The notes: generated by a model not told the origin, from the sequence alone. DNA of 64,000 nt from Pedobacter steynii (GCF_900103665.1 NZ_FNGY01000004.1:248001-312000), one strand, 5' to 3'; shown: positions 41,640-50,151, counted from the stretch's first letter. Translations and numbers: made by a program.

Positions 41640-42812
41640 ATGGGACTTTTAACTCAAGAATTGGATTTAGTTTCCGGGATGATTTCGGACCTTGAACAAC
41701 TGGACTATCTGGTGCTGAGGCAGAAAGGACATTTGTTGATCTACCCCGGACAAGAGCTGGGAAGTGATTGCATTTGCCTTATTTATCATCAGGATTTTTT
41801 GCAGCACCATATCGATTTTAATCAACCTGTGCATTATATTGTGGTAGGGAAAGAAGTCAACCTTTTAGATTGGGGAGTGCCCGGGGAATTGGTTTCAAAC
41901 TTTGAGTATCCATTTTTTGAAAGAATGCATCATTACCCTTTAAAAGTTAATAAAAGGTATCCAAGTAAAATATTTTATGTTTTAGACGATGTAGCAGATG
42001 AGAAAAATGCAACGATTTGTTTGTCTGTAATTAAATCGTTCAACCTTCTTTTACACCTTGAATTTTGTTGTGTTGTTCCGGATGCTTTGATTCCCCTGCT
42101 TGAACAGGTCGCCAATGACCATATTACATTGCTGAAAAATACTGAAGACTATTCTTCATTTTTTCCTGAATGTGAGCTCTTAATCGGTTCAGAAAGCGCT
42201 GCAGCTAATGGATTATTATCCAATATACCGGTCATCGTAGCGGGTAAACAGGGTTTTGGAGGACTGGTAACAGCAGACAATTTAATTTCCTTCCTTCCAA
42301 ATCGTTTCTCCGGCAGACCAGGAGGCCATCCTGGGGAGCGTATTTCCCCTCTGCTGCTCGTACAGGAAATGATGTATGTTCTTGAGGTGATGAATACAAA
42401 AGAGCTCGATGATCTGCTGGATTTTTCTGACCATAGCATCGGCCGTATGAAAGCTTTTTCCCGGGAATATATTTTTGATTCCATAAAAAGAACGATCAGT
42501 GAAAAATACCTGCTGAGCATACATATTCATGATGATGTTTTGATGCGGCAGGTAAAACCCAGATTATCTTCCGCAATTGTTATTGATAAACTGGAACTAA
42601 TTTCAGGTGAAATATTTTGTTTGAGGAATGTAAATACAAATAAGATGCTTGCAGAGATCACTGATTTTGAAGCAAAGCTCATTCTGCAGTGTAATGGCGA
42701 AAACAGGGTTAGCGATTTGCTGCTGATGTCCGGGAAAGAGGAGGATATAAACGAGCCCCTGGAATTCCTGAGGTCTTTATGGGAATTGCGGGCAATTCAT
42801 TTTCAGCGTTAA
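41640..42812 (+). CDS. GT-B-like protein with C-terminal PqqD-like (RRE) domain
   Basis: The 390-residue product has two regions. Residues about 1-300 show strands and loops of a GT-B-like fold, notably KIFYVLDDVADEKNATICLSV and LLIGSESAAANGLLSNIPVI, the nucleotide-sugar loop of such transferases. Residues about 312-390 (KLELISGEIFCLRNVNTNKM, LAEITDFEAKLILQCNGENR, VSDLLLMSGKEED, LEFLRSLWELRAIHF) have the wHTH layout of PqqD, the RiPP recognition element that binds leader peptides. A leader-binding domain on a transferase would direct it to the GG precursors. It starts where the FkbM gene stops. Confidence 0.6.
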   Translation: MGLLTQELDLVSGMISDLEQLDYLVLRQKGHLLIYPGQELGSDCICLIYHQDFLQHHIDFNQPVHYIVVGKEVNLLDWGVPGELVSNFEYPFFERMHHYPLKVNKRYPSKIFYVLDDVADEKNATICLSVIKSFNLLLHLEFCCVVPDALIPLLEQVANDHITLLKNTEDYSSFFPECELLIGSESAAANGLLSNIPVIVAGKQGFGGLVTADNLISFLPNRFSGRPGGHPGERISPLLLVQEMMYVLEVMNTKELDDLLDFSDHSIGRMKAFSREYIFDSIKRTISEKYLLSIHIHDDVLMRQVKPRLSSAIVIDKLELISGEIFCLRNVNTNKMLAEITDFEAKLILQCNGENRVSDLLLMSGKEEDINEPLEFLRSLWELRAIHFQR

Positions 42813-42839
42813 TCTTTTAAAACAGGAGGACTTCCAAAT

Positions 42840-43922
42840 ATGAAATTATTCAACCTGGATTTACATGCAACAGTAATAAAGGATCTTATAGATCTGTTTG
42901 AAGGATTTGGCCATCAGGTCGATAACTGGTCTATCTCCTCACATAGCTGGATTCATGGTTGGGAACAAAAAGAGGTAGAGGTCCTGAATCAGTTTACCTG
43001 GCAGCATCTGAATGAAAACATGTGCAGCAGATTTTACGGGAGATACAAGGATGAATTAAGTGTTTACGATGCATTTATCGTCACACATACCCCCTCTTTT
43101 GCCTTACTTTACAGGGAGTTTAACAAGCCAATCATCACCGTCGCGTCTACCAGGTACGAGGCTCCTTTTTCAGGAAGCAAGCGGCATTGGGAATGGCTGA
43201 ACGAAAGTATACATGACTTAAGCAGGCGTCAACTCATGGCAAGGGTAGCCAATAACAAATACGATCAACACTATTGCCAGTTGTTTACCGGGCTTTCCTG
43301 GACGCATATTCCAAGCTATTGTGGTCATATGACTGTGCAGTGGAATCCGGAGCGGCCTTCATTTTTAGTAGACAGCAGAATGTTGCCAATCCGTTTAAAA
43401 AACACGAGCCTGGTGCATAAAAAGTCTTTAGGTCGCTTTGAATGGGCCGATCTGGCAAAATACGCAGGTATTATTGTGATCCCCTATAATGCTTCCATCA
43501 TGTCTGTTTTTGAATATTACACCGCGGGTATACCACTGTTCTTCCCTTCAAAGAAATTTTGCATGGAGCTGTATGAAAACTCCCTGGGCTTAGGTGTGCT
43601 CTCGGATCTTTCCTGGTTGCAGATTTCAGGCGTAACTGATGCCTTAGTACTACCGGCAGGAGAAAATGATCCTAACAATTATAAGAATCCGGAAGTTGTT
43701 GAACGCTGGTTAGATCATGCAGACTGGTATGATCGGGAATGGATGCCTTATATCACCTATTTTGACTCTTTTGTGGATTTGGAAGAAAAAATCAAATCGG
43801 CAGATTTGGCAGGAATTTCTGAGAAAATGCGCCGGCATAATGAAATACGAAAACATAAGATTGAAATGTTGTGGAATCAGGAACTAAACATTTTGACGAA
43901 CAATAATCAAATAATCAGATAG
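42840..43922 (+). CDS. Putative GT-B fold glycosyltransferase, unclassified
   Basis: The 360-residue protein starts MKLFNLDLHATVIKDLIDLF and carries GT-B-like features late: AGIIVIPYNASIMSVFEYYT followed by AGIPLFFPSKKFCMELYENS, the loop that grips the nucleotide sugar in GT-B enzymes, then a terminal helix. There is no DxD in the expected place. I cannot assign a CAZy family; the look is shared with some viral and cyanobacterial glycosyltransferases. A good AGGAGG lies at 42823-42828. It is part of the 40.3-44.5 kb operon, 2 bp ahead of the next gene. Confidence 0.55.
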   Translation: MKLFNLDLHATVIKDLIDLFEGFGHQVDNWSISSHSWIHGWEQKEVEVLNQFTWQHLNENMCSRFYGRYKDELSVYDAFIVTHTPSFALLYREFNKPIITVASTRYEAPFSGSKRHWEWLNESIHDLSRRQLMARVANNKYDQHYCQLFTGLSWTHIPSYCGHMTVQWNPERPSFLVDSRMLPIRLKNTSLVHKKSLGRFEWADLAKYAGIIVIPYNASIMSVFEYYTAGIPLFFPSKKFCMELYENSLGLGVLSDLSWLQISGVTDALVLPAGENDPNNYKNPEVVERWLDHADWYDREWMPYITYFDSFVDLEEKIKSADLAGISEKMRRHNEIRKHKIEMLWNQELNILTNNNQIIR

Positions 43923-43923
43923 C

Positions 43924-44541
43924 ATGAAGAAAATTATTTCTTTTTCACTATGGGGTGAAAATCCGATGTATTGGATTGGAGCGCTAAAGAATATTGAACT
44001 GGCTAAGGTTTTGTACCCGGACTGGGTTTGCCGGTTTTACGTGGATGCGGCCTCTTCGCCGGCGCTCATTAAAACGATTGATCAGGCAGATTGTGAAATG
44101 GTACTGATGGAGCCTTCGGAAGATTTTGCGGGCTTGTTTTGGCGGTTCTATGCCGCAGAAGATGCAGACATCATGATTTGCAGGGATGCGGATTCCAGAT
44201 TGTCGAAAAGGGAGGTAGATGCGGTTAACCAATGGCTTGATACAGACCATCTTTTTCATATTATGCGGGATCACCCACACCATACGGCATTGATTATGGG
44301 GGGAATGTGGGGTTGCAGAGATACCGGAGGAATAAGGGACTTAACAGATCAATATCCTTACAAGTGCTTTAAGGGAACTGACCAACGCTTTTTGGCTAAA
44401 AACATCTATCCGCAGGTAAAAGATCATGCCATCATCCATGATAGTTATAATCTTTTTGGTGATGGTACTGATTTTCCGACTTCCCGCATTAACGATGAGT
44501 TTGTGGGGAGAGTTGTGGACCAGGATGATGATGAATTTTAA
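43924..44541 (+). CDS. Putative GT-A fold glycosyltransferase, unclassified
   Basis: The 205-residue protein opens KKIISFSLWGENPMYWIGAL and has a metal-binding DxD in MICRDADSRLSKRE (DAD at residues 88-90), then MRDHPHHTALIMGGMWGCRD and KCFKGTDQRFLAKNIYPQV, which look like the acceptor loop and the closing motif of small GT-A enzymes. It matches no family I can name. It ends the first operon of the cluster. The next 50 bp begin the second copy of the shared promoter region. Confidence 0.55.
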   Translation: MKKIISFSLWGENPMYWIGALKNIELAKVLYPDWVCRFYVDAASSPALIKTIDQADCEMVLMEPSEDFAGLFWRFYAAEDADIMICRDADSRLSKREVDAVNQWLDTDHLFHIMRDHPHHTALIMGGMWGCRDTGGIRDLTDQYPYKCFKGTDQRFLAKNIYPQVKDHAIIHDSYNLFGDGTDFPTSRINDEFVGRVVDQDDDEF

Positions 44542-44590
44542 ACGATCAATTCTTAGTCATATCGTACTTATTCAAGAAAATACCCGGGAG

Positions 44591-44647
44591 ATTCATAATA
44601 CAAAGCCCTGTGTATTAAATGATTTAACGAGAATAGGTAACTTGCTT
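44591..44647 (+). promoter_or_regulatory. Repeated promoter region, copy 2 (before precursor 1)
   Basis: ATTCATAATAC at 44591, CTGTGTATTAAATGATTTAA, then ATAGGTAACTTGCTT ending at 44647. It aligns with the same boxes at 46564-46620 (ATAGGTAAATTGCTT) and 40248-40302. It directly precedes the structured leader of precursor 1. Confidence 0.6.
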
Positions 44648-44780
44648 TTGTACAAAAAGGGGCTGCCAGTTGCAACAGAACAGCCCCAATAACAAGCATG
44701 ATGTTGTAAAAACATGCCGCTTGAACTATCCCGGCGTGACAGGGATACAAAATCTATTCTATTAAATTTTATACAAAAGT
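44648..44780 (+). promoter_or_regulatory. Structured 5' leader of precursor 1 (three hairpins)
   Basis: Hairpin 1 is GGGGCTG (44659-44665) with CAGCCCC (44681-44687). A second stem is GCATG (44697-44701) with CATGC (44713-44717). Hairpin 3 is TATCCC (44727-44732) with GGGATA (44742-44747). The element begins at a shared TTGTACAA box and ends at the start codon. Nearly the same sequence precedes precursor 3, and a diverged version with compensatory stem changes precedes precursor 2. Confidence 0.75.
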
Positions 44781-45038
44781 ATGAAAAAATTAAAATTGAA
44801 TGCTTCAGCCTTTCAGGCAGGAGAAGCGTTGACCAGAAGTGAATTGAAAAAAGTATTAGGTGGAATGGGTAGTACTGGTAGTAAAGACGGCTGCTGCGCT
44901 CATAATGCAGACTGGTCCAATTATCAATGTGGTTACCCGGATGCACAACAAGCAGAAAATGCAGCGTCCATAGCCGCTCAGCAAGATCCTAATCCTGACC
45001 ACCATTACTACTGGTGTTGCCAGAGTTGTCCACGTTAA
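44781..45038 (+). CDS. GG-leader peptide precursor 1 (six-cysteine core)
   Basis: The 85-residue product has the leader MKKLKLNASAFQAGEALTRS followed by ELKKVLGG (GG at 27-28), the Bacteroidota double-glycine bacteriocin-type leader, then a 57-residue core. The core has six cysteines (38, 39, 50, 79, 80, 83), paired as CC near each end plus one in the middle, and many aromatic and small polar residues. The leader would be cut and the core exported by the C39 ABC transporter at 51550. Disulfide pairing is suggested by the TlpA gene 62 bp downstream. A relation to bacteroidetocin-type peptides is possible, but the core has no match I recognise. Confidence 0.88.
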   Translation: MKKLKLNASAFQAGEALTRSELKKVLGGMGSTGSKDGCCAHNADWSNYQCGYPDAQQAENAASIAAQQDPNPDHHYYWCCQSCPR

Positions 45039-45046
45039 TTCACCTT

Positions 45047-45085
45047 ACAAATGGCTTTTGATAAATTTATATCATAGCCATTTGT
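45047..45085 (+). terminator. Hairpin between precursor 1 and its TlpA gene
   Basis: ACAAATGGCT (45047-45056) pairs with AGCCATTTGT (45076-45085), with inner TTTGATA/TATCAT. The following bases are TGCTAACC, so it is likely a partial terminator or stabiliser. Confidence 0.6.
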
Positions 45086-45100
45086 TGCTAACCTCATGAA

Positions 45101-46510
45101 ATGAAATCTATCTTAAATCTATCCCTTGTAGGGTTTGCCTTCCTGATCCTGTCTTTTAACAATGGCAATAAGGACAAAGATACTGCTACAGTGATCACCA
45201 TCGATCATAATGAGGAAAATAAGAGGTTAAGCTTTTATTATCATGATTCTTTGTCCAACGGGCATCCGGTAACCATTTCTAACACTCAAAAGAAAATACA
45301 GATTCATGTACCAACTTTACTGTTTGAAACAAGTGCCAGACAAATTCCTTTTCTCATCTACCCGGGAGAGAAAATAAACATCAGGTACGCGGGAACAGAC
45401 TCTTTATCATTGTACGTTAATGGCAATGATCAAAGAACAAATGAGCTTAATTTTTTCAGAAAACTGGTTAAAGAAACAGGGAATATATATTATGTGTTCG
45501 ACGTTCGTCCTTATCATAAAAAGACGCAGGACCTGCGCAGTTTTCATCAACTGGAGAAAACAATTAACCACATGAAAAATGTGAGGTTGAAATTCCTGAC
45601 CGATTATGCAAAAAAGCGACCAGTTAGTCATGAATTTACTAAAATAGCGTTGAACAGCATAAAGAGTACCGCATTCAGAGACTCCTTAATTCTTACCAGG
45701 AATAACCGGGCGCTGTTAGGGAAGGATGTTTACGAAAAAGGGATACGGCAAAAATTTTTGACCCTGAAAAACATTGGCTATGAACCCTATCAAATCTATC
45801 AAATGGCTTGCGTCGAGTGCTTATCTATGGCGACATCAAATGCCGGGTTTTATTATACCATCAACGACCGTAAAAAATTCGAAAGCACGTTCTTTTCAGC
45901 CCTGAATAATTTCGATGGCAAGACGAAAGATTTTTTAATCACCAAGGCCATATTGTCAGCACATCAGGCTGATCTGAATATTTCGAAAGAAGTGTTAAAA
46001 AAATACAATGAGCAATGTTCTGCTGAAGATTTTAAAAAGCTGATTAAATATGAGCTGGCAAGAAAAAATCAACCCCTTTTATCTAAAACAAAAGACAATT
46101 TATTAGCGGCAGACGGGAAAACGATCAGGACGCTGGAACAAACCATTTCTGAGAGTAAAGGAAAGTTGATCATATTGGATATTTGGGCGAGTTGGTGTAT
46201 GCCTTGCAGAGAAGAAACGCCTTACCTGATCGCCTTAAAAAAGAAATACCAACATAGAAATGTAGTTTTTAAATCTATTTCAATAGATAAAAATGTAAGT
46301 GACTGGATTAAAGCCGGAAAGGAGGATGGGTTAAATGGCAACAGTTTTCTTTTACTGGACTTTGATCAATCACGGTTTAAAAAAGCGTTTAAAATCGACC
46401 TGATCCCACGGTACCTGCTCATAGATCAAAATGGCAAAATGGTCAACGATAACGTCCCACGTCCCAGCGATCCAAAATTAGCGCTATTGATTGATCGGTA
46501 TTTAAAATAA
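45101..46510 (+). CDS. TlpA-like thiol-disulfide oxidoreductase paired with precursor 1
   Basis: The 469-residue product has a signal peptide (SILNLSLVGFAFLILSF), a long N-terminal domain (residues about 30-320) and a C-terminal thioredoxin domain. The active site is W-C-M-P-C with cysteines 366 and 369 (ILDIWASWCMPCREETPYL) and a cis-proline loop LIPRYLLID. It would sit in the periplasm. Encoded directly after precursor 1, it likely forms or corrects disulfides in that peptide. The N-terminal part may bind substrate; it is only distantly like the other two cluster copies. Confidence 0.9.
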   Translation: MKSILNLSLVGFAFLILSFNNGNKDKDTATVITIDHNEENKRLSFYYHDSLSNGHPVTISNTQKKIQIHVPTLLFETSARQIPFLIYPGEKINIRYAGTDSLSLYVNGNDQRTNELNFFRKLVKETGNIYYVFDVRPYHKKTQDLRSFHQLEKTINHMKNVRLKFLTDYAKKRPVSHEFTKIALNSIKSTAFRDSLILTRNNRALLGKDVYEKGIRQKFLTLKNIGYEPYQIYQMACVECLSMATSNAGFYYTINDRKKFESTFFSALNNFDGKTKDFLITKAILSAHQADLNISKEVLKKYNEQCSAEDFKKLIKYELARKNQPLLSKTKDNLLAADGKTIRTLEQTISESKGKLIILDIWASWCMPCREETPYLIALKKKYQHRNVVFKSISIDKNVSDWIKAGKEDGLNGNSFLLLDFDQSRFKKAFKIDLIPRYLLIDQNGKMVNDNVPRPSDPKLALLIDRYLK

Positions 46511-46530
46511 AATCTTTAAAAATTCCTGGT

Positions 46531-46628
46531 CAAACAGCACTTATTCAAAATAGTACACGGCCAATTCTTAATACCTGGTATTGTGCCTGAAAGGATTTGA
46601 ATACGATAGGTAAATTGCTTCAACTACA
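46531..46628 (+). promoter_or_regulatory. Repeated promoter region, copy 3 (before VKOR gene)
   Basis: CAGCACTTATTCAAAATAG, ATTCTTAATACCTGGTATTG, AAAGGATTTGAATACG and ATAGGTAAATTGCTTCA (46606-46622) align with copy 1 at about seven in ten bases over 100 bp. The gene starts 41 bp after the last box. Confidence 0.6.
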
Positions 46629-46662
46629 AGAAATCAACACTTTATTAAACGCATAAGATGAT

Positions 46663-48246
46663 ATGAATTTAACATTCTCAAAACAGGCTAATGCAACAGC
46701 CGTACTTTGTCAGCTGCTTAAAAATTTAGGGGTTCCAGTGAGTCGTTTTACGATTAAGAATGACCTGGAGAACCATCCTGAATATCCAAGTTTACTGGCA
46801 TTCACCGATTGCCTGGACAGCTGGAATGTTCCGAATGAAGCCTATCAGCTCCATCCAAATGAGGTGAATACCGATGATTTTACCTATCCATTGATTGCTC
46901 ATATTAAGGGAGAAGGCGGTCGGTTTTTACTGATTCATGAAATTAACAATGAACAGGTAAAATACGCCGATGAAAAAGGTGCAAATCAGACGATGGCACA
47001 AGCAGAATTTATGATGAGATGGGGAGGAATAGTACTGCTGGCCGAAAAGCATGAAAAGAGCGGAGAAAGTGGGTACAGGCAATCGGTCATTAGGGGCTGG
47101 CTGGAAGATTTTAAATTCCCTTTCCTGATGATCCTAATTCTGGCAGCAATGTTTGCCACCATTAATTTAGCCAGTGTTGCCCTCCCCTATTTACTACTGG
47201 TACTGATAAAGCTCTCGGGGGTGTCTGTAAGCGCATTGTTGCTCTTATATTCCATAAATGCCAATAATCCTTTTATTCAAAATTTATGCAGTTTGGGCAA
47301 GAAAAATGATTGTAATGGGATTTTAAAGTCGGATGCCGCAAAAATCACGAGCTGGCTAAGCTGGAGCGAAGTGGGCATGTTCTACTTCGCAGGCTCTTTA
47401 TTATGTCTGATACTTAATCCGGCCAGTGTTACCTTATTAATCTGGATGAGTGTAGCCTGCCTGCCCTATACTTTTTACTCTATAGGCTACCAGCTTAAGC
47501 AAAAAAACTGGTGTGTATTGTGTTGTGGCATCCAGGCATTATTGTGGGCTGAGGCTTTGGTGTTTGTTTGGAATGAACCCTTCTCCAGGCCAGACTTTTC
47601 TGCATTTCAGTTCTTCTCCTTTACCTTGTGCTTCTTATTTCCAATAGCCATATGGACAGTTTTACGCCCCTTACTGCTCAGTTCGGGGGAAACTCATCCC
47701 TTAAAACAGCAGTTGAAAGCATTCAAATACAATACTGATCTTTTTATGAAACTGCTCAGCAATCAACCCCGTTACACGATTCCTGATGATTTACTCCCAA
47801 TTTGTTTAGGAAATAAGGATGCCGGTAATGTAATTACAATGGTTTCCAATCCGCTTTGCGGTCCATGTGCTGCTGCCCACAAGACACTGGACACCTGGTT
47901 AAACAATAGAGATGATGTACAATTGAAAATTGTATTTACTACGGCCAACCACGATAGTGATGAGCGGACAAAGATTGCCAAACACTTTCTCGCCTTGAGT
48001 ATATCTAAGGATCAGGGTGTAGCAGAAAGGGCTTTGAACGACTGGTATAAGCCTGCTAACAAAAGCTATGAAGACTGGGCGGTTCATTACCCGGTTAACT
48101 TGGATCCCAGCTTAAATGAAGCGATTCAAAAGCAGAAGGATTGGTGTGAGCTGACCGATATTAGTTTCACACCGACCATTTTAGTGAATGGCTATAAGTT
48201 ACAAAGTCCGTACAAGCTGGAAGATCTGCAGTATTTATTGCCCTAA
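46663..48246 (+). CDS. VKOR-thioredoxin fusion with N-terminal C39-like domain
   Basis: The 527-residue membrane protein has three parts. Residues about 1-130 look like a C39-type peptidase fold (KQANATAVLCQLLKNLGVPV, PLIAHIKGEGGRFLLIHEIN) without a proper catalytic Cys-Gly pair, so probably a binding domain. Residues about 145-335 are a VKOR domain with helices, FIQNLCSLGKKNDCN and the quinone-linked motif CVLC (284-287). Residues about 385-527 are a DsbA/thioredoxin domain with CGPC (399-402). Such fusions oxidise thiols in the periplasm and pass electrons to quinones. It would keep the cluster's disulfide system charged. Confidence 0.85.
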   Translation: MNLTFSKQANATAVLCQLLKNLGVPVSRFTIKNDLENHPEYPSLLAFTDCLDSWNVPNEAYQLHPNEVNTDDFTYPLIAHIKGEGGRFLLIHEINNEQVKYADEKGANQTMAQAEFMMRWGGIVLLAEKHEKSGESGYRQSVIRGWLEDFKFPFLMILILAAMFATINLASVALPYLLLVLIKLSGVSVSALLLLYSINANNPFIQNLCSLGKKNDCNGILKSDAAKITSWLSWSEVGMFYFAGSLLCLILNPASVTLLIWMSVACLPYTFYSIGYQLKQKNWCVLCCGIQALLWAEALVFVWNEPFSRPDFSAFQFFSFTLCFLFPIAIWTVLRPLLLSSGETHPLKQQLKAFKYNTDLFMKLLSNQPRYTIPDDLLPICLGNKDAGNVITMVSNPLCGPCAAAHKTLDTWLNNRDDVQLKIVFTTANHDSDERTKIAKHFLALSISKDQGVAERALNDWYKPANKSYEDWAVHYPVNLDPSLNEAIQKQKDWCELTDISFTPTILVNGYKLQSPYKLEDLQYLLP

Positions 48247-48261
48247 CATACCGATAAGATT

Positions 48262-48395
48262 TTGTACAAAAAATGGGGCTTCGGTTGCAAACGAAAAGCC
48301 CGGATAACTACCATAGGTTAAAAAAACATGGAGCTACAAGTAGCCAGGCTTGGAGGGGCTACAAAACCTTAAAAACCAAATCTAAAACTTTAAAC
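48262..48395 (+). promoter_or_regulatory. Structured 5' leader of precursor 2 (three hairpins, diverged)
   Basis: After TTTTGTACAAAAAA, stem 1 is GGGCTT (48276-48281) with AAGCCC (48296-48301); stem 2 is CCAT (48311-48314) with ATGG (48328-48331); stem 3 is GTAGCC (48340-48345) with GGCTAC (48357-48362). All three stems occupy the same positions as in the other two leaders but with different, still-paired bases. Confidence 0.7.
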
Positions 48396-48653
48396 ATGAA
48401 AAAATTAAGTCTGAAACCAAATGCCTTTAACAAGGAGGAAGTACTTACAAAGAAACAATTGAAAAAAGTATTAGGAGGAGATGGCAGCAGTGCACCGGGC
48501 TCTACTTTTTGCCGTTTCAAATACAAGTATTCGGAGACTGATGATTGGACGAATTGGTCCGAGTTTATAAACGCACCTGACGGTGGAAATGATACCTGTG
48601 TGAAGTGGATTGCAGCCGGACAGGTACGCCATTGCGGCTACGAGTGTATATAA
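48396..48653 (+). CDS. GG-leader peptide precursor 2 (four-cysteine core)
   Basis: I place the start at ATG 48396; the frame from 48273 runs into the structured leader and is not real. The 85-residue product has the leader MKKLSLKPNAFNKEEVLTKK then QLKKVLGG and a 57-residue core with four cysteines (39, 68, 80, 84) and five aromatic-rich positions (YKYSE, DDWTNW). It has the same core length as precursor 1 but no similarity in sequence. It opens an apparent operon that runs on to the exporter genes; a TlpA-like gene lies 73 bp downstream. Confidence 0.88.
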   Translation: MKKLSLKPNAFNKEEVLTKKQLKKVLGGDGSSAPGSTFCRFKYKYSETDDWTNWSEFINAPDGGNDTCVKWIAAGQVRHCGYECI

Positions 48654-48666
48654 TCGTAAATAATAA

Positions 48667-48704
48667 ATATCATTGGAGGGGGCCAAAACCTTCTTCAATG
48701 ATAT
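48667..48704 (+). terminator. Hairpin between precursor 2 and its TlpA gene
   Basis: ATATCATTG (48667-48675) pairs with CAATGATAT (48696-48704), enclosing GGAGG...CCTTC. No T run follows. The same arrangement follows the other two precursors. Confidence 0.6.
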
Positions 48705-48726
48705 GATGAACTAATCAGGTACCACT

Positions 48727-50115
48727 ATGAAAAATAATTTTATCGGATGTTTTTTTATCCTGTTTACGCTTTCAAATGCATTGTTTGCATCGCCCCCAAA
48801 AAAACTGATTCAGATAAAATTCCCCTCTGGTATAGCCAATGTGATTTTAGCTTATCGTGACAGTGCATTTAATGAGAAACTAATCGCATTTTCTAATCCT
48901 GCGAAAAAAGATACTGTAATTTCTCAGACACTTGAATTAGCCGCAGGTCAGGTGCTGACCCATTCTGCATATGTTAATTCCGGCTTGATAAAACAGAGTT
49001 TTATTTTACCGGAGAATGATACGCTCCGATTAGAGATCGGCACGGATTGGAAATTGAAATTGATAGCAGGAATCAGGTTTTTCATAGAGGATACGATGAA
49101 CCTCTATTATGAATTCCCTGGTCAACCTGCATCAAATAAGATGTTTTTAGACAAGGGAACGGGCCTTTCCTTAACAAAATCAATTTTTCAAAACAATCAA
49201 TCTGCTATTGAAAAAAGTTACAGCAGCGGTGTGTTAAACCCGAATGAGCAAGCCATATTATTGAGCATTGCAAAGGCAGATTATTATTTTCGATTGGTAT
49301 CCTGGGCACTAAAAAACCAAACAGTTGACGAAATAAGCGGAGAGATGGAGGGGCTTGTAAAAGATAAGGATCAGATTCAGCTGGTAAGATCAACGGGTGC
49401 TGCACAACTTTTTGGCGGATATGTAATGTACATGATCCGCAGGGATCATCTGAACTCAAAGGATACCAGAAAGGTGGTAAAGGCGATTCTTGATCTGGGC
49501 TGGAAAAAAAATATTTCATTCGGTTACATCCGTCATATTTTATCGGATTTACAGGCGCAAAGCCCGGCCGTATTGGCACAATGCTATAAGGACTTAAGCG
49601 AGTATCTTGATGGTGATTTTCCACTGGAATTAGCTGCCTTGAGAAAAAAGATATTACCGGTATTACAAAACATGGATAAGGTGATGTTAATTGCCCCTGA
49701 TGGAAAACGATTAAGCTTTAAACAGCTGTTGGACAAGAATAAAAACAAATACTTATTGATAGATTTTTGGGCAAGCTGGTGTGTGCCCTGCAGGGAGGAG
49801 GCGCCTTTATTTGAAAAAGCAAAAGCTGATCTAGCTGGTCAAAACATGGTATTGGTCAGTATCAGTACGGATGAAGATGATAAGGTAAATGATTGGAAAA
49901 AGGCCTTGAAAGCCGATGGCCTTTTAAAAGCTACCAATCATTATAAGTTAATCAAGCCAAAAGACAATCCCCTGTTCAAAAGTTTTGGACTGCCAAGTAT
50001 ACCGCGCTATATTCTGATCAACTCCAAAGGGGAGTTTATCAATCCGGATTTCCCCAGGCCTTCAGACACTGAATTCAAAAAAGCGCTTTCACAGATCATC
50101 GCTTCTTCAAATTAG
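48727..50115 (+). CDS. TlpA-like thiol-disulfide oxidoreductase paired with precursor 2
   Basis: The 462-residue protein has a signal peptide (NFIGCFFILFTLSNALFASP), a poorly conserved N-terminal region to about residue 310, and a thioredoxin domain with W-C-V-P-C (cysteines 352 and 355, LIDFWASWCVPCREEAPLFE) and a cis-proline loop GLPSIPRYILI. The general form matches the precursor-1 partner but the two N-terminal parts are strongly diverged, as if each follows its own peptide. It lies between precursor 2 and the tandem GT25-like gene, 36 bp from the latter, and is probably co-transcribed with the exporter. Confidence 0.9.
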   Translation: MKNNFIGCFFILFTLSNALFASPPKKLIQIKFPSGIANVILAYRDSAFNEKLIAFSNPAKKDTVISQTLELAAGQVLTHSAYVNSGLIKQSFILPENDTLRLEIGTDWKLKLIAGIRFFIEDTMNLYYEFPGQPASNKMFLDKGTGLSLTKSIFQNNQSAIEKSYSSGVLNPNEQAILLSIAKADYYFRLVSWALKNQTVDEISGEMEGLVKDKDQIQLVRSTGAAQLFGGYVMYMIRRDHLNSKDTRKVVKAILDLGWKKNISFGYIRHILSDLQAQSPAVLAQCYKDLSEYLDGDFPLELAALRKKILPVLQNMDKVMLIAPDGKRLSFKQLLDKNKNKYLLIDFWASWCVPCREEAPLFEKAKADLAGQNMVLVSISTDEDDKVNDWKKALKADGLLKATNHYKLIKPKDNPLFKSFGLPSIPRYILINSKGEFINPDFPRPSDTEFKKALSQIIASSN

Positions 50116-50151
50116 TGCCTGAAATTAATAGATGTACCCCCCTACGCAACC

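Noticed and set aside
40331..44541. Capsule or LPS cluster
   Set aside because: No Wzx, Wzy, ABC-2 transporter or sugar-nucleotide synthesis genes are present, and the operon shares its promoter region with a precursor gene.
44659..44687. First hairpin of the precursor leader as a transcription terminator
   Set aside because: No T run follows in any of the three copies and the downstream gene depends on the same region.
48273..48395. Longer start for precursor 2
   Set aside because: The extra 41 codons are the structured leader; the leader MKKLSLKP at 48396 matches the other two precursors exactly.
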